DNA of 64,000 nucleotides from the NCBI GenBank assembly GCA_003640385.1, contig RCAB01000004.1, forward strand, positions 62,001 to 126,000, given 5' to 3'. Position numbers and translations under genes: made by a program. Below the pieces are notes generated by a model, which saw only the letters and a program-made list of their open reading frames with translations, was not told the origin of the DNA and did not search any database. This document shows, piece after piece, positions 11,992 through 23,795 of this stretch. The stretch's first letter is position 1; each line of letters begins with the position of its first letter. This DNA is from Setaria digitata (Eukaryota > Nematoda > Chromadorea > Rhabditida > Setariidae).

Positions 11992-13412
11992 TACAGGGAA
12001 CTTGTGGGGACGAAGAATGAATACGAACCGGAGGATCCAGGAGGTGCTATGCCAGCTTTATTGCTGCCTAGGGACGGGGAGCATTGCTTTGGATTAATTG
12101 AATAATTCAGTAATAATACGCTCTTCCATACACTGATTCATGCCGATTCTCAGTGCATAATGGAGGATTTTATTAGCTTCATCTGAATGAACCGGGAGAG
12201 GCAACTGCAAAGCACATGCTGCCGACAAACTAGCTGACAAGCTCAACTAGCTGTAGGCTTAAAATTTCCTAGCAGAATGACAACTCGTCATGCCTGTTGC
12301 TTAGCGAATCTCTTCTATATAACGTTAACCTGTTCCTTCCTGTAGGTAATGGAGGAAGAGGAACAATCAATTATTTCTTCTAATCTCATATAAAATCCCT
12401 TACAAATAAAATAGGTCAACCTCTTTCTTCTTATTCGGCTCTACAAGACCAGCAGTATTTTTATTGGAATGAGCGCTCCAGGTGAAGAAAATAACAAGTA
12501 CTTACTGCATTTAAGGTATCTTGAAATTGTCTCACTAGGTTTTAAGTTCCTATTGGAACTTTGAGAAAAGAGTCGAGTTCTTTTGCTTGTTTCTTTATGG
12601 TGTAATAGGGAATCTAGCCATATTACCACAATTGCATTGCTCATGTGCAGTGTGATTTCTGATTTCAGTGGACTTCTTTAAACCACGGAAACTTCCAGCA
12701 TGTCAATGATTTTGAAAATTTTCAGTGCTCATTCTTGAAACACGCACGACATTGATGGTTGCGTGGAACGATGGAAGATTATCCCTACTGACAGTCGAGA
12801 TCCCTAATTCAACTTATAGGTGGTAGCACTAATTTTCAAAAGTTTTAATTTCTCCAAAAATTTCAACACAAAGTTTACTTCTTAGGAATTGGTGTAGGAA
12901 TAATGAATGTAAAAAAGCAACGACTTCGATAATTTTTAGCCACAACACTTGTGTCATTATGTATGTTTTGAACCATAAACAAAACAATTTTAACCTCTAT
13001 ACTTTATCAACTTCCATGAATGAATGTAAAATAGCATCTTATTGGAAAAAAACTAGAACAGCCGCGAGTATAAACCAAAATATCAGGTGACAAAAGAATC
13101 TGCTCACATGAAACGAGATGTAAACCATTTGTAAAGGAATGTTGAACCAAAAAAAAACAAATGTAAATCCAACTGAAAGTGAAGCTTGGTAGGAATCATA
13201 ACGTAATACGAAATCACAAAAGCACAGAGATACCTCGAAAAAAGCAGTAAGGGAGCTTGAAATCACATTACACACAGGCTATACAATGAAGCCTAGAAGA
13301 AAACACGTTTTTAAGTGCATCTGTGTCCTTTACGTTAACAGAATGAACTGCTACAACATGTTTCAAGAAAAGGAAAAATAAGGCACCTTGAAATCATACT
13401 ATGTTTATCGTA
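11992..13412. other. Intergenic, hlh-15 upstream / FLVCR 3' flank
   Basis: About 1.4 kb containing the hlh-15 promoter side and the FLVCR 3' untranslated region. A hydrophobic open frame at 13039-13275 on the minus strand lies downstream of the FLVCR stop and is not joined to it in frame. No other feature is recognised. Confidence 0.5.
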
Positions 13413-16400
13413 CTATACTGATTCGGTTTGTGATCGCTGCAAAGAAAAAAAAAAAATAAATGAATTTAATTCACGGCGAAAAGTTGAAATTAAAAATAGA
13501 GACGGCACAAATCTATCTAGCTAATTCTTTTCATCTGGAATAACCAAAACAAGATCATTGTATATACAATAATTCCATTGACGGTTTATCTGGACTTACA
13601 CTAGTCCCTTAGTGTTCTCTAAATAACTTAGAATTTTAGATGTTTTTCAAATCCTTCTATTAAGAATATTTAAATTTTGATTAAAATGTTTCGAAACAGT
13701 AAAAAAAATAATCACACGAAACTTACCGGTAATATATATGGAACACTTTCATGAGCTTTTTGTCTTCGCAGATCAGACTTGATAAGAGCTTTAAAAGACA
13801 CAAATCATCAACAACTCATAAAAAAATTCGTTGGCGAGAGGTAAACCTCTATTACGATAACTCTCAATCGTACAGATCAAGCATTTTATGCTGTTTGAGT
13901 CATTAAAAAGGCTTATATACAAAAACGAACCTGTAAGAAAAGTTCCAGCAATGAGAAATCCCGTAAGTGTTAAATTACTAGCGAAAACACTACCGTATTG
14001 AAGAATAAAACCGACACATAACGTAAGAATAATACCAAACACCTAGAAACGAAGAGTGTATGATGGGCGATAGTTATTTAAAAAAATTATTTCAGAAAAT
14101 AAAAAAATAAAGAAAAATATTTTGCTTCAACTTAAGTTAGAGGTTTTTAACTCATACAGGAAGAATAAAAACTTGTATTCTACAATAAAGTAAATTAAAA
14201 ACCTGAGCAGAAGCATTCAGGAGCCCTGATGCAGTACCCTCAGCCACCGGAAAAGTTAGCTCTGATGCGAATTCGAAACCAATCGGTAAATATCCGGTCA
14301 TGAAGAACCTTAAGACAAACCCACAAATTTCTGGTTTTACCAATTAGCTTTCCAGAATTACTGATACATTTAAAGTTGTTTACTTTTAAAATTAGAATAG
14401 TCGGAAATTAGTCTCTGTCAATCTCTGTCAATAAAAACTACTCGTATTATTGACTTATCAATTATTTTTTAAAGATCAACTCGTATTATTGAGAAGATCA
14501 ACTCGTATTATTGATCTTCCTTTCTGTTTTTATTCCTCTGTGTGCTNCGGAAAGGAAGATCAACTCGTATTATTGATCTTCCTTTCTGTTTTTATTCCTC
14601 TGTGTGCTAGACTTATCAATTATTTTTTAAAAGCTAATTAACTCGTCAAAACGAAGTTTACCAAGCTATAGAGCACAATAATAAAACGCAATGGAAAGAA
14701 TTGGAAATAGCTAATTTCATGAATAGGTTTTTTGACTGAGGAAATGTTTGGGAGATTGACAGAGACTAATTTCCACATCCACATTCCTTTCTTCCCCTTG
14801 TGATTTACCCATCTAAATTTAGCTCAGCTGACCAAGGTTCATGTCGAACAGAAAGAAGTCAGTACAACTTCTTCATTTCATCCTGTCACAACACATGGAA
14901 ATCCCCATGTTCCTGACTTTTTGATATAAAAACCACACATCCTTTTCGAAAGTAATACATTTCCCTTTAACATTTAACTGAATTTCATTTTCATACTCTC
15001 ATCAAAGTTTATTTTATTATTATAGATCTCCCATAACGCGAAATTATCATCATTAGTAGAGATGGACTGAAGAACTAAAGTCGTGCGACTTTTTTTGATA
15101 GAATGATATTCAGTTGTGTCCAATATGCGCTTGTAGTATATAGTTTTATAGTATCAAAATCTTTTGGTCGTAATTACATCAGAGTTTAAGCTCGTAACAA
15201 ATCTTACCCAAGGATTATCGAGCTTACATAAATACACCACATTTGCGCGACATCTACTAAGAAAGTGAACAGGAGCATACCCACCACGCAGAACAAATAT
15301 ACAACAAGGGTGGTTGTCCTGAAAAGGCAACAATTTTATACAGGATGAAACAGGACCTAAAGTATTTACAGTCCTTTCAGTTTCTTCTTTTCTCTTTCAA
15401 ACGGTTGTTTCAGAGCAAAAAAGACAGAAAAGAAAAAAGATTTAGGATTAATGTGCAGTAATTTTAGCATTCATTCAATTATTATTATACTTGTCTATAA
15501 AACTTTACTGTAATAATCACTGAAAATTCAATTTATGGACCTTGGCAAATAAAGCTATAAAAGTCGGCAAATAAAACACAAAATTCCCAGAAATAATTCA
15601 GCGGATGGTTTAAACGACTAATCAAGAAACTACCTATCTTGGTGTGCTTAAAATTCATCCATGTAGTATGTAGTCGCACCGGGGGCAAGAGCTATTGTCA
15701 AATAGGAAGAACTCAAATTTATTTTTGTGTGATATTTGATTATGTAAATATATATGCAAAATACCTACTTAAATTGGTGAAAACGATCTAAAATGAAACC
15801 ACATAACACTGAACCAATCATTCCAGATAAAACCAGGAGGAGACCAATCAATCCTATAAATTAAAGTATTTTGAACAATCAAAAAATTTCTCCGAAAGAA
15901 ATATTTGATGTTCCCTACTTTTTATCTCTTAGTACAACAATTCTATATGTTTTATAGTCGTAAGCCTGTTTTACTAATTAAACCAGGAAACTACACAAGA
16001 ACAAGTTTGTTTACACTGTACACCTGCACTTTCTTGTTCATTGGGGTGAAATATCAGTATCATTTGACTGAGCACTGTCGATACAGCATAAAATACACCC
16101 ACATTGACTCCTTAAATAAAATTCTCAGATATTCTCATAATTTTTAATATAAAGCTTTGCCGGAAAAGGATTAATAAGCGCAGACAAACAGGTGAGATCT
16201 TGGAACATTATAATCAGAGCCATACATACAAACCAATCGAAACTTGCTTATTCAACTTAAAACATATCAGTTTCCAGCAGTGAATTCCTGGAGGTAAACA
16301 ATGGCATACCATACCGTAAGTGATGAAAAGAAGTACAAAATTTGAATTTGTCATCAATTCTTTCAATGAACGATAGTAATTTTTTTCATTCACATTCTCC

Positions 16401-17829
16401 AGCACCCGTAGCTGCGCCAAACTTGGTGGTAAGAGTGGTTTATTTGGAAATGCTAAAAAAAGAAATGGTCAAATCTGAAAGTCTGACCTCAAAGTGTTCG
16501 ATAATTTGGCATAATGAAAACTGAAAATCGAAAATAAAAAATAGTCTTAGAATTTAGAAATAACTGAGCTTAGCTGTGCAGTTCTTCCAAATGCACAAAC
16601 AATATTAATATGGAAATCAACTAAACAATTTCCGGTTTTAATTGAAAGAAACAAAAAACTCACAGAAAATGATCAACAGGAAAACAATAGTATTGGCAAC
16701 AACCGAAATAAGAAACAATCGGCTCAAATCAGAAGCGATCAAATCTACAGCACCCATATGAACCATAACAGGGGGAAGCAGAAAGCCAACTGCAATGCCT
16801 AACTGAAAGAGATTTCAAAGTTTTCAAACCATCTGAAAAATTTACGGAAAATGTAAAAAAATATTTTCACATATGCACACAGAAAGAGTATGACATTTCA
16901 CGATTTTTTTCCAATTTAAAACCTTAATCTTTTAAATTCATTTATCCAGAAATTAAACTGACATACCTGATTGCCGAAAACACCAACAGCGCAAGCTGTA
17001 GAAACTTGCTTTGGACCGAACCAAACAGCAGCTAATCTTGGAGGTATACCCAGGATAAACATCTGCGAGAAACCCACGATCGTTTGTCCCAAAAATGTTA
17101 TCCAGAACGCGTCTTAACTACAATAAATTATCCTCTTTTTGTCACAAATACTGAAATTTTAAAAGAGTCATTCCGCTGAAATTTCTGTTCGGAATATTTC
17201 CCGACTTAACGAATTACATTTATAACTAGATTTAAAATATGACATTGAACTGTAAGACCTTAAAGACCAACCAGGTCTAGTTGAAAACATCTTGACCCAC
17301 GCTCCAATGCAGTTACCACCGGAACCAAGTAATATCGAGATGCGTAAGCCGTATTTGTCAAGTACCCAACTGGAAATCGATTCTTTTTTTACTTGGCCTA
17401 AGTAATTTAAAGTAATTCCTGAGCCGGAAACTAAATTCCTTTTGCTTCGACTAAAAAATTATAGTACTAGTCGTAAGCATAGATCACTCAAAATTTGCAA
17501 GAAAGTAGCAACAAACAACTGCATTTAGCAGTGTAGAGATAAAATATTTCACTTATGAAAGAAAAGTTAAACCTTGCGGGAAGGACGAAAACGATGTAAG
17601 TAAGCATATAAATCATCGACGTCCAATTGACAGCAACATAGGAGACCGAGTAGAACTCGACAACAATATGAGCGATAACGGAATATTCAATCCATTGCAT
17701 CGCATTGGAAGCTGATAGCATGACAAATAGCAACAGTATGTAGTAGCGCCTTTTGTACAGGCGAATCCCGTCTATTTCCGGTTCCGGTTCTTCCGCTTCT
17801 GATTTTTTTGGCTTACTTACTGCATCCAT
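13413..17829 (-). CDS. FLVCR: FLVCR1/2-type (SLC49) major facilitator transporter
   Basis: A complete 454-aa, 12-exon model. Exons, 5' to 3': 17573-17829, 17272-17369, 16967-17112, 16664-16802, 16315-16452, 16024-16110, 15769-15853, 15208-15318, 14203-14308, 13931-14042, 13727-13788, 13413-13436. Phases agree at all junctions. FLVCR motifs in order are [13 protein letters not shown] (TM1 entry), [26 protein letters not shown], the loop [53 protein letters not shown], then [26 protein letters not shown] and [20 protein letters not shown] with [15 protein letters not shown]. About 12 membrane spans are expected, with cytosolic ends. Vertebrate members move heme, choline or ethanolamine, so the substrate here is not fixed by sequence. 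It is somewhat shorter than human FLVCR1 because both tails are short. The last coding exon is only 24 nt. Confidence 0.95.
14403..14774. mobile_element. Possible MITE-like unit with 23 bp inverted repeats
   Basis: The 23 bases at 14403-14425 (starting GGAAATTAGTCTCTGTC) recur exactly as reverse complement at 14752-14774. The 372-base unit lies wholly inside FLVCR intron 8 (14309-15207) and encodes nothing. A short inner hairpin (AAGATCAA...TTGATCTT) is also present. No target-site duplication is evident, and the interior contains an assembly join at 14547, so the true internal length is uncertain. It could be a non-autonomous DNA transposon or simply an inverted repeat. Confidence 0.45.
14493..14608. 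repeat. Direct repeat around assembly N (14547)
   Basis: A 54-base sequence at 14493-14546 is repeated exactly at 14555-14608, separated by one N and a few bases. This pattern is expected when two contig ends overlap but were not merged. It lies in FLVCR intron 8 and does not affect coding sequence. Confidence 0.8.
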
Positions 17830-20800
17830 CGTTTCTCTCTAGTGATGCTTTAATTGGAGATTTTTATCTCTTTTAAAATTTATCAGAACCGTTAGTTATC
17901 CAAGATTACATCACTACATCAATATTCACAACCTTAGTATTACTTCGGAATTAATCTTTTATTAGCACATTGCATTTTAGTTTTGGATATGTTGTCCGCT
18001 TCACCAAATCAAAAAACTTGAAGAATACATAATGAAGAGAAAAACAAAACTACTGATCAAATTAAACTGATGGGCTTATAACACAGCCCTACAAGACTTG
18101 ACTTCTCAATATTCCTTGGCTTCTGCATTAACTAAGGGAAGTAATTTACCTACAACTAGTGATCCTTTCTAAAAAGTAAAAAAATGTCATATGGTACGTG
18201 ACTAAACATGAAAAACAAAATAAGAGCCTACCCATGAGAGAAAGGTTTTTATTTAGGAACTATTTATTAATAGTTGGGCTAATCTTAAAAGACAAAGTGG
18301 AAAAAATTTTTTCTCTGCTTAATTCTTGCATAAAGAGAAGAAAACGTGATGTTAATCAGAAACTTTACTATTCCATCTTTTCCCTATCCCTTCTTTAAGT
18401 GTTCCTTATTATCTAATTAAATGATTTGTTTATTCTCTCCATTTGCAAACAGCAGTCTGAGTATATCTGATTAAAAAAAAAAAAATAATGTAAATAAAAC
18501 ATTCCCCATGGTTTCCAACAACGTAAAATTGGATGGATCAAGGAATTATTTAAGCAAGGATTTCTTTTCGAGTCACTTATAAGTGAGTGACGAATTGATC
18601 AAAACACAAAACATATTTGAACGAAAAAGCTTGTGGAAATCATGAGATCATAGTTTAGTTCATCACAATCATTTATAAAGGGAACAGTTTGCTAAGAGAA
18701 GTTGTAGAGGACCAAAAGATCTTCATGAATGGGAGCTCCTACTCTGAAATCAATTCTTTCTGTTATCCTAAAACTTCGCCCAGGCTCCATAAATGCAAAT
18801 TTGCAAATTTGTCAACTTATTTTAAAAGTGAAGAAAAATGAGAGTAAAAGAGACTGCATCTTCTTAACTTTAGGCTAGTGCTGATATGGGCTTGAAGATT
18901 TAAATTCTCATCAATCCATAACTGAGTAAAAATCCTTAAAGTCCTAGAACTATACAAACACCCTACTACAAATAAACATTCTCGCTGTACAAGCATAGCG
19001 AGATTAGAAGTGAAGGAGGGAAATCTTTTAAAGTGAATTGTAAGTATTTTTTGTTAAAAGCTACACCACTAAAGCGATTTGTTACTGGTGAAAGAATTAA
19101 AGTTCTAGCGAGTGAGGAAAGTCTGCTTAACAACTGCATGGAAATAGAGAAGTTTGAAATATAGACTGAGATGAATGATATTTCTTGTTTATCGGAACGA
19201 CTCACGTGTTTTCTCTTTGTCACTCATCTTCAGGCCTTTCAAGGGAGCGTTGAGCGTACTTTTCGGCAGGAGAAATCGCAGTCTTATCTTGCCAATTTAC
19301 TTATAAATTAATTAAGGTCCGAAAAAGCAGCGCGACAAGTGAACACGTTTACTGTGATATAACGCATACAAAGTGACGTTTAAAGGTTATCGGCGGATGA
19401 AGGGAATAAGCACGGCCACCTAATGGGTGAGGTGGAAAAAAAAAGGAAGGGAAACAGCCACGTGACAGCACGGTAGTGTGACGCTGTGACATAGAGAGAA
19501 CATACGCAGTGACAGATGAATGAGGGATGGCGAAGAGGACGGACTGTGGCAATTCTGAGAAAGTCCGAAGTGGTTGCTGATAGGTAGATTGCCAGGGAGC
19601 CTAGTTTGTTTGAAAACTCTTCCACTCTGGCTCATTCCATGCCTCCCTCCTTCCCAGAATCAGAGTTCCAGCTACACTTCTGTTTGCGAAGACAACACCG
19701 ACAGAAGGCAAAAGGATCGTTTCTGATGAATTCCACGGAGTGCGTGAGAGCAACTGTTCATAAAGAAGCCGTTCAGTTCAGGGTGCGCCAAAGTCTCTTC
19801 TAAAAGATACGTTGTTATCCATTCGATTTTTCTTACGGAAAACAAACATACAAATTCGAATTAATTGATTGGCATCAATTTACAAGTGAAATTTTAAAAC
19901 TTCACTTTTAACATCTCTAAAAATGATTTGCGGTAAGGAGAGGAAGAGGGAGATTTGGACGGAAGAATAACCTAGAGTTGTGCGTCCTCGATAGCTTCAG
20001 ATAGCTTTGCTATGACCAGGACATAGAAGACCAGTCCTTCATAACTTCATGTCTAGGTAGCAGATTATTTCAACGCCTGTCTCAGTGGCTACCTCACCCG
20101 ATCAGCCCGAAAATTTTACTTCATTGTTATTAGGGCAGGTAACTGCTGAGACTCTAATCACTTGCCGAATTAAAAACTACCTGAATGAAAGGTGTCAATA
20201 GCTATACTCCTCTGAATACCGCTGAACAAAACGGCGGTCCTTGAACTGGCAAGATCAATAAACTGAATGATAACAATGATTTTTTTTTTTATGATGTGGT
20301 CATAAAATGCTAATGGTAACAAGGCAAATAAATTATTGCTGCTACATAAATTCATTTTATTCAAACCTGCATGCGTTTTTACCAAAACTTTATGCGCGCG
20401 TATTTTATTATTGCATCATAAAAAAATTTCGGAAATATGGCGGCACTGTTGGAGATGTACTTGAAGCACTTCAAAATTAGAATTAAGTTATTGAAATTTA
20501 GCTATTTATCATGTTGCGAGCAGTAAGCACTTAGTGGAGATGTTAGTGAAGATCCTCAGAAAGTTTGTCGAGAATAGCTATGCCTATTGCTATAAAAGTT
20601 GATTCTCCTCCTGGAAGAATGAATGAATTAAGAAGCATAAAAAGTCTACTTTTGTTATCCTTCGAGTACTCGAGTTAACTGAGACAAAAAGTTGAAACTG
20701 CCGAATTAAAACTTTTTTTTCTTTCAAATCAAAATTTGAACACAATGCACTAATAATAAAGGGAGTAAAATTCATTTTTTTTTTTTCATTTGCCAATAAC

Positions 20801-23791
20801 TGCAATAGCTGTTTAATCCGTTTGCAACAGACGACGGTTAGAATTTTTTGTAAAATATTTGTTTTCTTTTAGCAAAATTTCGCATGGAGCAAAAGAGAAA
20901 AGAATTTCGTTGAGAGAATAAGCAAAGGGATTTTATTTGTTTAAATAAGTAAACGAAAACGATTAAATGTGTGGAGTGAGTGCGAGAGTGGATGAAAGGA
21001 GAGAGATGACTGCCATATGAAACATAACTCTGTCTATTTGCTAAACACTTGAAAAAAAACTTCAAAAGCGCGAAGCATTTATAAAATGTCGCTGAGCGCT
21101 CCAGCCTACTTCTCACATCTCACTAAAAACAAATCCTAATTTTTGACGGAAGTTGCGATAATTTCGATGGCGAATGAATTCAAAGTTCTACTGACATTGA
21201 ACAATCGATGAGACGATCACAATAGCACATGCACAGGTGTATGTTTTGTTGCTATGCTATAGACATTTCCACCTCCTATCTCTGCGCTAAACCTTATATT
21301 TAGAGTATATAATTACCCAGTAGCGTACTCAACAAAGGTAAGTCTTCCCTTCCTGTCATCAACAGCTTTGAAATGTGGCCAGCCAATGGTTGCTTCTGCA
21401 ATATGATATCTCGAGACTGGTCATGTGCATGACTCTCCAGTTTTATATTTATATATCATGGGGATTCTGTGGGAAAGACAAGCAGTCGCTTTTCATTCAG
21501 TATTTCCAAAGTCTGTCATTTTAAATCAAAATACACGTCAACTGATCGAGGTTAGAATAGTATGAATGAGAGAGATCAATAAATGGGGGAGATGTTGAGA
21601 AGTTTGAAAAGGTGTGAAATACTAGGTGAGAACTGCAAAACAAGTTCCTATTGTTTTTGATATACAGCAGCAAAAGAGCAAAGAAAATACAGGCAAATTA
21701 ATGGCAGAATTTGTGCTTTTAGAAGGCGAAAACCAAAGGTAAACAAAATCATATAATCGTAGATAAACTGGTAAACCATCGATTTTCAAACATTGATTGG
21801 TGCAACGAAATGCTCATAGGAAAGTTAATTAAGTAACAAAAAATTAGCGTAAATTAGTCAATCAATCGGACGATGACTACACATTCAATTTGTTCGTCGA
21901 CTGAAACATTTTATTCCAACAGTGATTTATCATAGTTTATTTTGCCAAATAATTGATAATCTAATAAACTGATAAGAAATCTTTAGGGACAAAAGGGATG
22001 AGTTCTTTGCTAGCAGCCAACTCTTGATCTACAATCAGTAATGGGCGCTGATAGACTTTGAAGTTATCAGTTAAAAGCTGATTCAAACTAATTAGTGTAT
22101 TTTACTTCTAGAATGTTTTGAAATGATAGCAATCAATAATGGAACTATTGGGGACAACAGGAACATAGACACTACGCCTTGTGGAGGAAGGTAATGACAT
22201 CAGCTTAGGCCATTTTCCCGAATAGATCTGGCAAGGTACTGAGGCTAGTCTGCATAATACTTCATGTGCAATGCATTCCATTTACACTGTCGTGACGGGA
22301 ACAACCGGCACTGTAGGGAGAGGGCAAGAATTCAGGCAGCTCAGGCTAGATGTGAATTGAAGCCAATTCAGCAAGCATTCTTCTTCCCTTCACTAGGTCC
22401 ACTTAGCGTCGGCTTCCAGCTCGTGGAGTGCGGTGGGTCAGCTTCGTTATTCTTTTTCCATTTCATAATTAAACTGTTCACTTAGACTCCCATTTGTTAA
22501 AACTTTTTAGTATTTTGAATTGCCATCGAAGTAGAAACGAAATGAAAAAAAGAGATTTCATGGGATAAACGACTGCTTTCCCATCAACACATTCGTTAGG
22601 CAAGTTTCCTTCGAGGTCAAAAGTGGGCCTTCTTGTATATTGGCTGTTGAATGACCGATTCAGCTTTGATAGAAATTTAAAGGCGAAAGGATGAATCTTT
22701 ATCAATGGTTATGTAGTTAGTCTTAAAAATGAACTTTCGGTCTTTTCTAGTGTCAAGTTATGAGACGAATCCCAGTACCTTTTCATCTTTCAAAGAATGT
22801 TAGATCCTTTCTAAGTCAAATTTAATTTTTTCCGATCTTCTTGCGGAACTGCTAAATAAAGTAGTGTCAAAGAAGCAAACAAACTATTTGTAGAATTGAA
22901 TGGTTTAAAGAAATAAATTGAATTCTTACAAGCCCGAGGAATTTGAACGCTTGTACAACATGTCACATTTTTAATCCTAGTAATGTTGAAGCAGTAGTCA
23001 TTTCATATCAAATTTCAACATGTTATCACTTGTGAATTTGTTTTCTCAAATAAAATTAATTGCTCGTGACTAAGTCATTTTAAGACTAGCGCAGACATAA
23101 AGTACAATTATATTTTAAATAATAATGTCAGCAGTGCTGGAACAATACTTCAGACTGGATCTGTTGTCCGAAAACATATTGCTTCGCTAATATTGAATGG
23201 AAATATTTTGAATTTAATTTTTACAGAAAGCAAGCTAGAGACCTTTTCTTCACTAAGCAGAGATCGCAACTATACAATCAAGCCGCTTTTGTTAAGAAAG
23301 AAATGAGTCCAGTGTAGAGAGAGATGATCCAGTCCAAAAAATCAGCGAAATTTTCTGTACATGCTCTTTATTTCGCTACCGAAGCATTTCGAGACTGAAT
23401 ATCCAAATGAAGACTTCCCAATTCTTCATTTTGTCTTCGACTGTGAATGAAAAGAACATCGTTGGTGAGATTACATTCTGATAAAAAAAAATTGAAATTA
23501 TAAAAAGTGTCTTGAATTTTGTTGTTATGGAAAGTGAAAGAAGTTGGGCAAAAATCTCTTCCTTTCACCCTCAAATTAGACATTTCGGGAAATATGGGTG
23601 GATTTATCGCGGTGCAGCCCAATAGCACCGCGGATAACCGAAAAGGTGGGTTCGAAAGATGATGAAATAAAGGGGCCGTGCCGGGGTCATTCAACGTGTG
23701 ACACACATACAATATCCACGCCGCCACACACGGAGCGTCGAGCAAGGTCGCTCCTCACTCGTTCTCGCATGCGATCGTCCCCATTCTGCAA
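17830..23791. other. Divergent intergenic region, FLVCR / FKBP
   Basis: About 6 kb between two genes transcribed away from each other, so both promoters should lie here. The sequence is mostly AT-rich, with patches less AT-rich than the surroundings at about 19380-19780 and 23560-23790. Short open frames occur on both strands, several overlapping in different frames at 19349-19635, but none shows a recognisable domain or splice structure. Confidence 0.5.
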
Positions 23792-23795
23792 ATGA
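23769..23795 (+). promoter_or_regulatory. Overlapping upstream ORF at FKBP start
   Basis: An ATG at 23769 opens an 8-codon frame (MRSSPFCK) whose TGA at 23793-23795 overlaps the FKBP start codon in an ATGA arrangement. If the transcript begins upstream of 23769, this could tune initiation. If the mRNA is trimmed by trans-splicing closer to 23792, it is irrelevant. Confidence 0.35.

Noticed and set aside
13039..13275. Hydrophobic minus-strand frame after FLVCR
   Set aside because: It lies beyond the FLVCR stop at 13413, is not joined by a phase-correct splice, and does not resemble the family.
16214..16315. Possible FLVCR exon reading [17 protein letters not shown] after TTTACCTCCAG
   Set aside because: It looked like a frameshifted TM7 segment, but the true in-phase exon is at 16024-16110 ([17 protein letters not shown]). 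No frameshift is needed.
23368..23745. 125-codon minus-strand frame upstream of FKBP
   Set aside because: It lies in a less AT-rich promoter-like stretch, with no domain, splice sites or partner exons.
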